Of a DNA stretch of 42,844 bases, positions 1 to 8,052 are shown one piece after another. The stretch covers positions 1 to 42,844 of the IMG/VR virus record IMGVR_UViG_3300031974_002566; one strand, written 5' to 3'. Position 1 is the stretch's first letter. Each line of letters opens with the position of its first letter. This DNA comes from a virus. The notes under the pieces are model-generated. The model searched no databases. It was not told where the DNA came from and saw only the letters and a list, made by a program, of their open reading frames with translations. Made by a program: the position numbers and the translations under genes.

Positions 1-68
1 GGTCGAAGGTGTACGAGCTTAAGAACCTCGGCATCGTGCGCGCCACCAACACGTCCAACATGGACTGA
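1..68 (+). CDS. Major capsid protein, C-terminal fragment (duplicate of the window end)
   Basis: This partial reading frame encodes the last residues of the capsid protein, ending in TNTSNMD and a TGA at 66-68. It is the same sequence as the end of the full gene at 41806-42828. It is therefore not a second gene; it is the duplicated end of the linearised circular map. Confidence 0.9.
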   Translation, partial: SKVYELKNLGIVRATNTSNMD

Positions 69-84
69 TAGGAGGCATTAACGA
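1..84. repeat. Terminal direct repeat, copy 1 (map closure)
   Basis: Bases 1-84 are identical to 42761-42844. They hold the last codons of the major capsid gene, its stop, and the ribosome binding site of the next gene. The most economical reading is an assembly overlap of a circular or terminally redundant genome of 42,760 bp. A genuine physical end lying inside the capsid gene is unlikely. Confidence 0.95.
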
Positions 85-446
85 TGGCATCCCTTTTTGA
101 GATCGGCGCTGGCAAAGCTCTCGGCTACACCTCTGGTGGTGCCGTGACCCAGGCGACCGATAAGTCGACCGGCGTGACTCTGAACCAGGCAGCTGGTCAG
201 ATCACCACCTCTGACGCAAGCCTTGCTGGTGCAGCTGAAGTCACCTTCACTGTCACCAACGACAAGGTTGCTGCTACCGATGTTGTGGCGATCTCGCTGC
301 AATCTGGTGCTTCCACCGGCACCTACATCGTGAGCATCAGCGCCGTCGCTGCAGGTTCCTTCGATGTGACCCTGAGCAACGTGGGCTCCACTGCTGGTGA
401 AGCTCTGGTGCTGAACTATGCCGTGATCAAGGCTGCTGCCTCCTGA
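84..446 (+). CDS. Probable capsid decoration protein
   Basis: This 120-residue Ala/Gly/Thr/Val-rich protein has alternating beta-strand patterns and few charged residues. It lies immediately after the major capsid gene with a strong GGAGG ribosome binding site at 71-75. Small beta-rich proteins in this position are normally head decoration or cement proteins bound to the outside of the capsid. The N-terminal half carries a GY-TSGGAVTQATDKSTGVTLN-like stretch that I recall from decoration-type proteins of marine phages. That is family recollection, not a search. Role inferred from position and composition. Confidence 0.65.
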   Translation: MASLFEIGAGKALGYTSGGAVTQATDKSTGVTLNQAAGQITTSDASLAGAAEVTFTVTNDKVAATDVVAISLQSGASTGTYIVSISAVAAGSFDVTLSNVGSTAGEALVLNYAVIKAAAS

Positions 447-448
447 TC

Positions 449-619
449 ATGGGGTTGTTCGCTTTTAGGCGAGCACAGGCACGGGAGGCTGCTGCTACGG
501 CGGCAGCCTCTACTCCTGTGAAGCAAGCCACTAAGCAATCTTCCGAGAAGCCCGATGGCAATCACGATCGACGCAACAGCAGGGGGCGCAAGCGCAAACA
601 GCTACCTGACGCTGAGTGA
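449..619 (+). CDS. Small basic Ala/Arg-rich protein of the head region
   Basis: This frame of 56 residues starts with MGLFAFRR, continues through an Ala-rich stretch and ends in a strongly basic tail (RNSRGRKRKQ). It begins 2 bp after the decoration gene and runs 65 bp into the next gene in a different frame. Short basic proteins of this kind occur between capsid and connector genes of tailed phages. It has no domain I can name. The overlap with the well-supported gene at 555 lowers confidence. Confidence 0.5.
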   Translation: MGLFAFRRAQAREAAATAAASTPVKQATKQSSEKPDGNHDRRNSRGRKRKQLPDAE

Positions 620-1115
620 CGCGAACGACATCATCGACGGTCTGGTCCAAGACGATGATGTGACTGCCTGGGCTTCGGCAACTGACGACCAGAAGAACCG
701 CGCGCTCTACACGGCAGCGCAGCGCATTGACCGTGAACGCTTTTTAGGTGCTCGTGCGACTGATACGCAGTCTCTCCAGTGGCCGCGCACCGGAGTCAGA
801 AAGCCCGATACCTACATCAATACTTACGCTGTTGGATTTCCTTTCCGCATTACGACGGATTATTTCACAGACACCGAGATCCCGGATCAGGTCAAGAAAG
901 CGCAGGCGATCCTCGCGGTCTACCTGAACAACAACAAAGACGGTCTCGGTCTGAGCGGTCTGGAGGACTACAAGAGCGTCAAGATCGGCAACCTCGAAGT
1001 CACGCCTAACCAGTACGGCGCAACCGGCGCTGATCGGATCCCTCCGATTATCGAGCGTTATTTCACCGGACTTAGAATCAGTGGACCAGGCAACGTCTCG
1101 ATCAAACGGAGCTGA
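555..1115 (+). CDS. Head-tail connector (DnaT-like / adaptor family)
   Basis: This 186-residue protein resembles the phage family usually labelled 'putative DnaT-like ssDNA-binding protein', which sits at the head-tail adaptor position. Supporting features are the N-terminal SYLTLSDAN segment, the helix TAAQRIDRERFLG, the LQWPR motif (about residues 74-78) and an all-helical middle, followed by a C-terminal part ending near residue 186. It lies between capsid/decoration genes and the tail completion genes, which fits the first protein bound to the portal. The DNA-binding label is historical; the adaptor role is inferred from position and family. Confidence 0.7.
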   Translation: MAITIDATAGGASANSYLTLSDANDIIDGLVQDDDVTAWASATDDQKNRALYTAAQRIDRERFLGARATDTQSLQWPRTGVRKPDTYINTYAVGFPFRITTDYFTDTEIPDQVKKAQAILAVYLNNNKDGLGLSGLEDYKSVKIGNLEVTPNQYGATGADRIPPIIERYFTGLRISGPGNVSIKRS

Positions 1116-1117
1116 CC

Positions 1118-1345
1118 ATGGGTTACGCCTACCCCGGCGCTGAGTTCGTTGACGACACTGCCGCTCACGCTGGTCGCTTCGGGAAGATCGTTGCCCTTGA
1201 GGATTCGGTAATCGCCAGCCTGAGTGCAGACGACTACACCGGCAACACGCTGTCCGCTATCCCGCTGAAGGCGAGCTGCGAGATGTACGGCGTCTTCACC
1301 AGCATCACCCTGACTAGCGGCACTGTCGTCGCCTACAAGCTCTGA
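1118..1345 (+). CDS. Small virion-region protein, paralogue A
   Basis: This 75-residue protein of unknown function is clearly related to the product of the next gene. Both share DTAAH-GRF, a YTGN motif and a C-terminal GVFTSITL...AYK segment. The gene starts 2 bp after the connector gene and is followed by 2 bp and its paralogue, so the pair is a tandem duplication. Its beta-rich composition and location suggest a small capsid- or neck-associated structural protein. This is inference; I do not recognise the family. Confidence 0.7.
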   Translation: MGYAYPGAEFVDDTAAHAGRFGKIVALEDSVIASLSADDYTGNTLSAIPLKASCEMYGVFTSITLTSGTVVAYKL

Positions 1346-1347
1346 TC

Positions 1348-1602
1348 ATGTCAAAAGGATTTGGCGGTGGCTCTGAGGTCGACTACACGGTCGGAGCCGA
1401 AGTGATCACTGACACCGCAGCGCATACCGGGCGTTTCAAACACATCGACTTCTACGAGAACACCACGATCGACACGTTGGTGTCTGAGAACTACACCGGC
1501 AACAGCCTGAACGGTGAGTCGATCCCGTCTGGCTTCCACTTGATCGGCGTCTTCACCAGCATCACGCTTCAGAACGGCGCCTGCATCGCCTACAAGATCT
1601 AA
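1348..1602 (+). CDS. Small virion-region protein, paralogue B
   Basis: This 84-residue protein is the second copy of the tandem pair. It shares with its upstream neighbour the segments DTAAHTGRF, ENYTGNSLN and GVFTSITLQNG..IAYKI. It carries an extra Gly-rich N-terminus (SKGFGGGSE) and a short insertion around residues 52-56. Its TAA stop overlaps the ATG of the next gene by one base, which indicates tight translational coupling. Function is unknown; a structural role is inferred from the head-tail operon. Confidence 0.7.
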   Translation: MSKGFGGGSEVDYTVGAEVITDTAAHTGRFKHIDFYENTTIDTLVSENYTGNSLNGESIPSGFHLIGVFTSITLQNGACIAYKI

Positions 1603-1958
1603 TGGCACTCTCCAGCGGGCTACGCAAGGTTGCGAACAAAGTCGTCAGCAAGCTCGGCGGCGATGTGACTGTGCGGATCCTCACCGCTGGCACCTACAAC
1701 ACCGAAGACGGCACGATCAATCTGAGCAACTCAGACACCGCCATCAAAGGTGTGCTGTATGACGTGAACCTCCGCGAAGTCAACGAACTGGTGCAGGCAG
1801 GCGACAAGAAGCTGATCATTGCGGCTTCTGCTGTCACTACCGCGCCGACGACTACCGACCGGATCGTGATCAGCAGCGTTGCTCACGAGATCGTTCGGGT
1901 AAGCACGATCGAACAGGACAACACCGCAATTTCTTACGAGCTGCTTTTGAGGGCATAG
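1602..1958 (+). CDS. Probable head closure / stopper protein
   Basis: This 118-residue protein has a short helical N-terminus followed by a beta-rich body (VTVRILTAGTYN, IKGVLYDV, KKLIIAAS, IVRVSTIEQD). That is the small beta-barrel pattern expected of head-tail stopper proteins. It lies after the adaptor and before the HK97-gp10-like and tail terminator genes, the standard place for the head closure protein. Its start overlaps the previous stop by one base. The assignment rests on position and secondary-structure pattern, without a diagnostic motif. Confidence 0.6.
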   Translation: MALSSGLRKVANKVVSKLGGDVTVRILTAGTYNTEDGTINLSNSDTAIKGVLYDVNLREVNELVQAGDKKLIIAASAVTTAPTTTDRIVISSVAHEIVRVSTIEQDNTAISYELLLRA

Positions 1959-1960
1959 CG

Positions 1961-2338
1961 ATGCGTGGACGTGAGATCAGGCTGGACCAGCTGGCGGATC
2001 TTGTGGAAGACCAGCTGGCGGAGCTAGTCCGCAGCACCACGCTCGAATGGCAGGCAAGGCTGAAAAGGCGCAACCCTCCAATCGGTACACCGTATGACAG
2101 CGGTGACCTAAAGAAGTTCTGGCTGGTCGACGTCAGCAAGAAACTCGAAGGGCGCGTCTATAACCCCCTGGAGTACGCCGAAGCGGTCTGCTACGGCACT
2201 AACCTTCCGCCGTCTTGGGGTGGCGTGTACCGCTCCAAGTTCACGCCGCCGACCCAGCCCGGCTTCCCTGACCTGATCGGCAAAGAGCTTGAAAGCTACG
2301 TTGTGAAGGAATACAGGAACATCCTGGGTAGGGACTGA
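1961..2338 (+). CDS. HK97 gp10-like neck / tail completion protein
   Basis: This 125-residue protein fits the HK97 gp10-like family. It has an N-terminal amphipathic helix (LADLVEDQLAELVRSTTLEW), a central segment SGDLKKFWLVDV and the family-typical YAEAV-YG segment before a C-terminal helix. Such proteins sit at the neck and help join heads to tails. It lies between the stopper and the tail terminator, with its TGA overlapping the next ATG. Moderately sure of the family. Confidence 0.7.
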   Translation: MRGREIRLDQLADLVEDQLAELVRSTTLEWQARLKRRNPPIGTPYDSGDLKKFWLVDVSKKLEGRVYNPLEYAEAVCYGTNLPPSWGGVYRSKFTPPTQPGFPDLIGKELESYVVKEYRNILGRD

Positions 2339-2763
2339 TGGCAGCAGCTGACCTAAACGCAGTCCGGGCAACGATCGAGGATCGTTTGGCGGTCGAGATG
2401 TCTAACTCGCCCAAGATCCCCGTCGTGTTTCACAACATGGCGTACGAGCCGACTCCAGGCAAAAGTTTTGTGCAGTGCTTGACCAGCTTTGGCAGCAACG
2501 AGTATCTGAGCCACGGCACAACGTCCGACGCCTTTAACCGCATCGTCGGGCTCGTCACGATCAACATCTTCACCGCAGCTGGCATCGGTCCTGGTGCCAA
2601 CTATGTGATCGGGAAGAGAATCCGGGATCTTTACAATAGGGTCAACGTGTCGGGGGTTTTCTTCGACGCTCCCATCGGTCCAGAGGTTCTTGGCTCGCCA
2701 GCTCCCGAGGGCTACTTTCAAACCCAGGTCCGTGTGACCTTTGAATCCATCGAGGAACTCTGA
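2338..2763 (+). CDS. Tail terminator protein (DUF4128-like, lambda U role)
   Basis: This 141-residue protein resembles phage tail terminators: an N-terminal helix (LNAVRATIEDRLAVEM), an extended strand region and a C-terminal strand ending in TQVRVTFESIEEL. Terminators form a hexameric ring that stops tail tube growth and docks to the head. The gene sits directly before the major tail tube gene, as expected. The start ATG overlaps the preceding TGA, a coupled start. Confidence 0.75.
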   Translation: MAAADLNAVRATIEDRLAVEMSNSPKIPVVFHNMAYEPTPGKSFVQCLTSFGSNEYLSHGTTSDAFNRIVGLVTINIFTAAGIGPGANYVIGKRIRDLYNRVNVSGVFFDAPIGPEVLGSPAPEGYFQTQVRVTFESIEEL

Positions 2764-2766
2764 CCC

Positions 2767-3189
2767 ATGGCAACTATTCGAGGCGAGTCTGGCTCTGTTC
2801 AATTTGAAACCGGCGCAGGCAGCCTTGCTGCTGTTGTCGGTACTCGCAGCTGGAGCCTGACCGTTACCAAAGAGACCCTGGACACCACCGTCCACGGCAA
2901 CACCTTCCGCCAGTTCGTTGGCAGCATGGTGTCTGGCTCCGGCACCGTCGAGCTGGTCTACGACCCTGATGCGACTGGTCAAGCCAGCTTCATCGAAGAC
3001 GTCATCAAGACCGGCGACGCCGCTGACGCTTCCTTTGAGCTGTTCACCACCGGCAGCAGCACTGGCACCGACTCGGTTGCTTTTGGCGGCATCATCACCG
3101 ACATGGAGATCAGCTCCACTGTTGGCGAACTTGTAGTCGTCAGCTGCAACTTCATCACCAGCGGCACCATCACTTCCAACCTTGAGTGA
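2767..3189 (+). CDS. Major tail tube protein
   Basis: This 140-residue beta-rich protein has the pattern of siphoviral tail tube proteins: an opening strand (GESGSVQFETG), a WSLTVTKETLDTT segment around residue 30, SGSGTVELVYDP in the middle and a C-terminal strand set that includes ITDMEISSTV. The gene lies between the tail terminator and the frameshifted chaperone pair, the invariant location of the tube gene. Copies polymerise as hexameric rings around the tape measure. Confidence 0.85.
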   Translation: MATIRGESGSVQFETGAGSLAAVVGTRSWSLTVTKETLDTTVHGNTFRQFVGSMVSGSGTVELVYDPDATGQASFIEDVIKTGDAADASFELFTTGSSTGTDSVAFGGIITDMEISSTVGELVVVSCNFITSGTITSNLE

Positions 3190-3224
3190 TGAGGTGTAAC
3201 ATCAGGGCGATTTAATAAGCCTTG

Positions 3225-3578
3225 ATGCCTGCATCGAAACGCCTTGTAGACGAACTGGTTGAGGCGTTTGACCTCAACCAGCGTCGCAAGTTTGTACTTA
3301 AGCACCCCAGCGGCAAAAGCTGGGATCTGTATTTCCCCGCCATCACCAGGGCTGACCGCAAAAAGGTTTCGGCTCTTGCTGGCACTGATGAAGGGCTAGA
3401 TCTTGCCACGCAGATGCTCTGCCACAAAGCAGAGTGGCAGGACGGCACCAAAGCCTTCGCAGCGGCTGACCGGGAAAAGCTGCAACGGATGCTGCCTGAG
3501 TCTGTCCTGAACGAGCTTGAGCTGTTCATGTTCGGGATGGGAGACGACATCGACCTTGAGGGGGCAAAAAACGACTAG
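3225..3578 (+). CDS. Tail assembly chaperone, short form (lambda G role)
   Basis: This 117-residue mostly helical protein lies between the tail tube and tape measure genes. The start chosen is the ATG at 3225; a TTG directly before it at 3222 is possible. The frame ends ...GAKND with TAG at 3576-3578, immediately after the slippery run at 3566-3572. In lambda and relatives the equivalent protein G coats the tape measure before tube assembly and is not found in the virion. The location and the frameshift site give strong support. Confidence 0.85.
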   Translation: MPASKRLVDELVEAFDLNQRRKFVLKHPSGKSWDLYFPAITRADRKKVSALAGTDEGLDLATQMLCHKAEWQDGTKAFAAADREKLQRMLPESVLNELELFMFGMGDDIDLEGAKND

Positions 3579-3754
3579 CGCAGGACAACTGGCTCAACTT
3601 CGAGTTCTTCCTGTCCTGCGAGCTAGGGATGACAGTCAGCCGTCTGCGCAACGAGCTGACTGATGCAGAGCTGATTTACTACGCGGCGTATTTTGAGTTG
3701 AAAGGAGATAGAGAGAAGAAAGAGATGGAGCGTGCCCAGAATCGTCGGCGGTAG
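3225..3754 (+). CDS. Tail assembly chaperone, -1 frameshifted long form (lambda GT role)
   Basis: A -1 slip on A AAA AAC at 3566-3572 moves ribosomes into a frame that continues KKRLAQDNWLNFEFF and ends at TAG 3752-3754, giving about 176 residues. The extension has the usual T-domain features: aromatic NWLNFEFFLSCELG, a MTVSRLRNELTDAEL helix, and a charged C-terminus rich in Lys, Glu and Arg. The T part recruits tube subunits while the G part holds the tape measure. The extension has no good start of its own in this frame until an internal ATG, consistent with production by frameshift. Confidence 0.8.
3566..3572 (+). promoter_or_regulatory. -1 ribosomal frameshift slippery heptamer A AAA AAC
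   Basis: The heptamer AAAAAAC lies with its zero-frame codons as GCA AAA AAC, exactly the X XXY YYZ pattern for tandem -1 slippage. It is 3 bases before the zero-frame TAG (3576-3578). The -1 frame downstream is open for about 60 codons and encodes a T-like chaperone domain. The only other requirement, a downstream stimulatory structure, was not established by eye. Confidence 0.85.
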
Positions 3755-3780
3755 CATTGGGCTATTGATCGGATGCGGTA

Positions 3781-6231
3781 GTGGCACGCTCGACAGTTGA
3801 ACTGATCGTTAATGCCACCAAGGCGCTGGGTCCGCTTCGCAAAGTAGATGCGGCAAGCAGAAAGCTAAATAGAGCGTTCCAGCTAAATCAGCAAGCAGCC
3901 AAAAAGGTTGCGGCGGCTTATGAGCGCATGGGTCACACAGGCATCAAAGCCATTCGTGACCTGGAGTCGAACGCACAGCGCCTTGGTCGTCGCATGGGCG
4001 GGTTGCGTGGTGCTGTCGCAAAGGTTGTCGTTGGGTTCGCTGCTTTTAAGACAGTCCAGGCAGGCATCGAGCGGATCGAGTCTGAGCGAAAGCTCCGGTT
4101 GCTTTCCAGAGAGTTCGGAGAGATTGCTCATGTCCAGCAGGCTGCGGCAAGAGCTGCTAAAACGTTCGGACTTAGCCAGACAGAGGCAAATCAAGGGCTC
4201 GCCAAGATCTACGCACGCTTACGACCTGTAGGAATTGGTTTGGCTGACATTGAGAGCACCTTTGTCGGATTTAACACTGCCGCCAAGTTGGCAGGTGCGA
4301 CAGCTGGAGAATCTGCCGGTGCGTTCCTGCAGTTGAGCCAAGCTCTCGGCAGCGGATTTTTGCGAGGGCAAGAACTGAATTCGGTGCTTGAGCAGGCACC
4401 GCTGATCGGCATTGCAATCGCCAAAGAAATGGGCGTTGCAGTCGGTGAGCTTAAGGACCTTGGAGCGCAGGGCAAGATCAGCAGCGCAACAGTCATCAGG
4501 GCGCTGAAGCGTATTGAGAAAGAAGGCGCTGACAAGTTGAAGGAGGCGATGGGGGGTCCGGCGCAAGCAATCAAGAATTTCCAGAACGCAGTCGAAGACG
4601 TGCAAGCGGCTGTGACCAAGGACGCGATGCCGGAGTTGACGGATGCTTTTACCGAACTTGCAAACACGATCCGTGAGCTAGCGCCTGCTCTCCGTTTTGT
4701 TGGGGGTGTAGCGGCTCAAATCTTCAAATACATTGCCGGTCTCGCCAGGCGTATCAATGACCTTCAAAACGGAGGCAAAAGAGCGCAGGCGGAGTTTCAA
4801 GCAAAAGCACAAGCGCAACAGCTGACTCGCCAGCGCTTTGGCGTTGCAGGAATGTTCTCGCAAGAGGCTCGGGATTTCAGGGCGCAAGTCGAAAAGAACT
4901 TCATGTTCAATTTCGACGCGCAGCAAAAAGCGGCTCTTGAAGCAGGAGCAACCTCTAGTCTTCCCGCTCTGCCAAAACAGCCTCTACCGACAAGCAAAGG
5001 AGGAGGTGAACAGGACAAAAAATCAGCGGCTGCGCTTCAAAGGCGGACAAAGGCGATCAGCGACTATCTCTTCAATGCTCAAAACCGCCTGAAAATTGAA
5101 ACCCAGCAAGACGAGCTGGAAAGGGTCAGGGCTGAGGCATCTGTTGCTCGCCTAGAGGCTGAGCGCACATACAACGAGATGATCAAAGGCGTTACCGATT
5201 CCACGCTGCTTAAAAACGCAGCAACAGCACGCTCGGCTGAGTTGATGCTGGTGGAAATACAAGAGGGCAAAGAGCTTGGAGAGGTGCTTGATCGCCAAGG
5301 CGAAGCCCAAAGGAAAGCAGCACAAGCTCACACTGAAAGCGCAATGGCGCTGATGGAGTTTGCCGCAACTAAAGACCCGCTGGCTGGTCTGAACGACATG
5401 ATCGGCATCACGACTGACAGCTTCAGTCAGATGTTTTTGGAGGTCTTCAAAGGCACGAAGTCGGCGGCTGACGCTTTCCGCAGCATGGCGGGCAGCATCA
5501 TCGACAGCCTCGGCAAGATCGCCATCAAAGCTGCTGCTGAAGGTCTGATCGGCTTGATCACCAGCGCCTTCACTGGTGGAGCTGGAGCTGCCCTCAGCGG
5601 TGCAGGAGCGCTGGCTAAGTCAGGCACTGGGCTCGGAGTCGGAACCTCTTCTCTAGGAGCGGGGATCGGCTACGGAGATGGTGCTGGCAAAGCCTTGACC
5701 GGCATGGGCTCACTCAAAGGATTGGGTGGGTTCGGCGGCTTCATGGCAAGAGGCGGTCGAACTCGTCCAGGCAAGGGTTACATCGTCGGAGAAAACGGTC
5801 CCGAATACTTCCGCCCTGGTCGCAGCGGTGAGATCGTCCCGAACCACATGATCAATTTGGGCGGCAAATTCATGCCGATGAACCCGTTGTTCTTGGCTGC
5901 GATGGCTGGAGTCGGAAACTTTGGTGGTCGCCGCCAAGAGTTCATGAATTACATGATCGGCGGGCGCAACTTTGGGCACGCCATGCCACGAGCAAATGGC
6001 GGTCCAGTTTCTGCTGGCTCCAACTACATGGTCGGGGAAAGGGGTCCGGAAATGTACGTTCCCTCCGGTGGCGGAATGATGAACGCCAACATCGTCGTCA
6101 ACGTCAGCGGCAACGGCGGGATGCAAACTGAAGGCGAAGGCAACGACAACCGTAGGCTCGGTGAAGCAATCGGCGTCGCTGTGCGCCAAGAACTGATCCG
6201 TCAGAAGCGCCCTGGAGGACTCCTCAGCTAA
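3781..6231 (+). CDS. Tape measure protein
   Basis: This 816-residue protein is the tape measure, which sets tail length and is ejected ahead of DNA. The N-terminal 320 residues are helical and carry the tape-measure family segment around residues 160-250 (LAGATAGESAGAFLQLSQALGSG, then ELNSVLEQAP). Charged coiled-coil stretches lie near 440-530, a Gly/Ala-rich hydrophobic segment at about 590-650, and a Gly-rich C-terminus. The C-terminal part has a repeated motif, YIVGENGPEYFRP and YMVGERGPEMYVP. The start is GTG at 3781; an ATG 8 bases upstream runs straight into a stop. By the usual 1.5 angstrom per residue rule the tail would be about 120 nm. Confidence 0.92.
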   Translation: MARSTVELIVNATKALGPLRKVDAASRKLNRAFQLNQQAAKKVAAAYERMGHTGIKAIRDLESNAQRLGRRMGGLRGAVAKVVVGFAAFKTVQAGIERIESERKLRLLSREFGEIAHVQQAAARAAKTFGLSQTEANQGLAKIYARLRPVGIGLADIESTFVGFNTAAKLAGATAGESAGAFLQLSQALGSGFLRGQELNSVLEQAPLIGIAIAKEMGVAVGELKDLGAQGKISSATVIRALKRIEKEGADKLKEAMGGPAQAIKNFQNAVEDVQAAVTKDAMPELTDAFTELANTIRELAPALRFVGGVAAQIFKYIAGLARRINDLQNGGKRAQAEFQAKAQAQQLTRQRFGVAGMFSQEARDFRAQVEKNFMFNFDAQQKAALEAGATSSLPALPKQPLPTSKGGGEQDKKSAAALQRRTKAISDYLFNAQNRLKIETQQDELERVRAEASVARLEAERTYNEMIKGVTDSTLLKNAATARSAELMLVEIQEGKELGEVLDRQGEAQRKAAQAHTESAMALMEFAATKDPLAGLNDMIGITTDSFSQMFLEVFKGTKSAADAFRSMAGSIIDSLGKIAIKAAAEGLIGLITSAFTGGAGAALSGAGALAKSGTGLGVGTSSLGAGIGYGDGAGKALTGMGSLKGLGGFGGFMARGGRTRPGKGYIVGENGPEYFRPGRSGEIVPNHMINLGGKFMPMNPLFLAAMAGVGNFGGRRQEFMNYMIGGRNFGHAMPRANGGPVSAGSNYMVGERGPEMYVPSGGGMMNANIVVNVSGNGGMQTEGEGNDNRRLGEAIGVAVRQELIRQKRPGGLLS

Positions 6232-6578
6232 TGGCTACCTTCCCTTCGATCACTCCGACCTACGGCGCTAGCAAGTCAAGCCGCCCCAAGGTTCACACCG
6301 TCAGCTTCGGTGATGGCTACGAACAGCGGATCACCTACGGCATCCCCAGCCAGATGAATCCGAAAATGTGGGACCTGACTTTTGAAGTCAGCGAAACCGA
6401 CGCCGACACGATCGAGTCGTTCCTTAACGCTCGGGCAAACGATGCCGCCAGCTTTGACTGGACTCCGCTCGACGAAACAACGTCTTACAAGTGGGTTTGC
6501 GCTGAGTGGAGCAAGTCGATTCCATACCTGAATCGCGCCACAATCACCGCCACCTTCCGCCAGGTATTTGAGCCCTGA
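6231..6578 (+). CDS. Minor tail protein, lambda M-like
   Basis: This 115-residue protein matches the lambda M-type minor tail family: the N-terminal VHTVSFGDGYEQRI motif (residues 22-35), the WDLTFEVSE segment and the C-terminal ATFRQVFEP end. It joins the distal end of the tail as part of the tip complex. Its ATG overlaps the tape measure stop and its TGA overlaps the ATG of the L gene. Confidence 0.88.
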   Translation: MATFPSITPTYGASKSSRPKVHTVSFGDGYEQRITYGIPSQMNPKMWDLTFEVSETDADTIESFLNARANDAASFDWTPLDETTSYKWVCAEWSKSIPYLNRATITATFRQVFEP

Positions 6579-7327
6579 TGGCAGTCCCTACATCTGAACT
6601 GCAGAAGGTCAACCCGAGCAGCGTCATCGAGCTGTTTGAGGTCCAGCTAACGAATGACCTGCACGGTGCTGATTTCACCTACCGCTTTCACGCGGGCGTG
6701 AACCCTTACAACAGCAACGGGGACATCATCTGGGCTGGCAACACCTACACGAAATACCCGATCGAGGTTGAGGGGTTCGACTACAACGCAGACAGCTCGG
6801 CGCTGCCGCGCCCGACCATGCGGGTGTCAAACGTGTTGGGCACGATCACTTCGATCTTGCTGAGCGCCAACCAGACGACACCAGGCAATGACCTGACCGG
6901 AGCAAAGGTCACCAGGATTCGCACCTTGCTGCGTTTCCTTGATGACGCCAACTTCCCAGACGATTCCGGTGGCAACCCATTTGGGACAGCAGACACCACC
7001 AGCAAATTCCCAGACGAGATTTACTACGTCGCACGGAAAGTCACCGAGAACCGCGATCTGGTCGAGTTCGAGCTGGCAGCAACATTCGACCTAATGGGCG
7101 TACGAGCGCCCAAGCGTCAGTGCAATCAAAACCTCTGCCCATGGATCTACAAAGGTTCGGAGTGTGGGTACAGCGGTACCACCTATTTCGACGAGAACGA
7201 CAAAAAAGTCACCGACTCATCTGACGACAAATGCGGCAAACGCCTGAACAGTTGCCAGGTTCGCTTTGGTGAAAGCGCTGAACTACCCTTCGGTGGATTC
7301 CCAGGCATCGGCGCGTTCACCTCATGA
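6578..7327 (+). CDS. Minor tail protein, lambda L-like, with Cys cluster
   Basis: This 249-residue protein follows the M gene and resembles lambda L. The N-terminal domain (residues 1-170) has the typical VIELFEVQL and PTMRVSN segments. The C-terminal part has Cys at 182, 187, 196, 219 and 226 in the context [13 protein letters not shown]...GSECGYSG...CGKRLNSC. Lambda L binds an iron-sulfur cluster through conserved C-terminal cysteines; the same role is likely here. The stop overlaps the K start by 4 bases. Confidence 0.88.
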   Translation: MAVPTSELQKVNPSSVIELFEVQLTNDLHGADFTYRFHAGVNPYNSNGDIIWAGNTYTKYPIEVEGFDYNADSSALPRPTMRVSNVLGTITSILLSANQTTPGNDLTGAKVTRIRTLLRFLDDANFPDDSGGNPFGTADTTSKFPDEIYYVARKVTENRDLVEFELAATFDLMGVRAPKRQCNQNLCPWIYKGSECGYSGTTYFDENDKKVTDSSDDKCGKRLNSCQVRFGESAELPFGGFPGIGAFTS

Positions 7328-8052
7328 AGGCAACGGCAAAAGCGAAAGCCCTTGCTCATGCAAAACAGGAAGACCCGCGTGAAGCGTGCGGTTTACTGCT
7401 CATCGTCAAAGGGCGGGAACGGTACAAACCATGTAAAAACCTCGCTGATTCCAACGAGTTCTTCATCCTGGATCCAGTCGATTACGCCGCCGCTGAGGAC
7501 GAGGGTGAAGTCGTAGCAGTCATCCACAGCCATCCGGTAACGCCACCTGAACCTAGCGATGCCGACCGGATCGCTTGTGAAAAGTCAGGGCTTCCCTGGT
7601 ACATCGTCAACCCAAAAACCGAGAAATGGGGCAGCTGCGAGCCTGAAGGCTATAAAGCACCGTTGATCGGCAGGAGTTGGGTATGGGGCGTAACCGATTG
7701 CTGGACTTTGGTTCGCGACTGGTACGGCGAGCAGGGCGTCGAACTTCCTGATTGGGACAGACCAGCAAGCATCGACGAGTTCAATGCCAACCCAATGTTT
7801 GACGGCTGCTGGGAAGAGGCTGGCTTCTACGAGGTGCCGCTTGAAGAGATAGAACCAGGCGACGCGCTTTTGATGGCGATCGAGTCAAACAAGCTCAACC
7901 ACGTTGGCGTCTACCTAGGTGACGACTACCTGCTGCATCACTTGCGCGGGCGCTTATCGAGCAGGGATCTGCTAGGTGAGTGGCTCCTAAAATGCGTCGG
8001 AAGGGTGCTGCGGTATGGAAAAGGAGATACGCCTTTACGGACCGCTGGCTAA
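7324..8052 (+). CDS. Tail tip peptidase, lambda K-like (JAB/MPN + NlpC/P60)
   Basis: This 242-residue protein has two peptidase domains. The N-terminal JAB/MPN metalloprotease domain shows Glu20 in REACGLLL and the zinc motif HSHP at 68-71 with Ser78 and Asp81. The C-terminal NlpC/P60 domain shows Cys126 in [12 protein letters not shown] and His193 in NHVGVYLG. Both active sites look intact. Lambda K-type proteins take part in tail tip assembly and probably cut peptidoglycan cross-links during DNA entry. Confidence 0.9.
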   Translation: MKATAKAKALAHAKQEDPREACGLLLIVKGRERYKPCKNLADSNEFFILDPVDYAAAEDEGEVVAVIHSHPVTPPEPSDADRIACEKSGLPWYIVNPKTEKWGSCEPEGYKAPLIGRSWVWGVTDCWTLVRDWYGEQGVELPDWDRPASIDEFNANPMFDGCWEEAGFYEVPLEEIEPGDALLMAIESNKLNHVGVYLGDDYLLHHLRGRLSSRDLLGEWLLKCVGRVLRYGKGDTPLRTAG

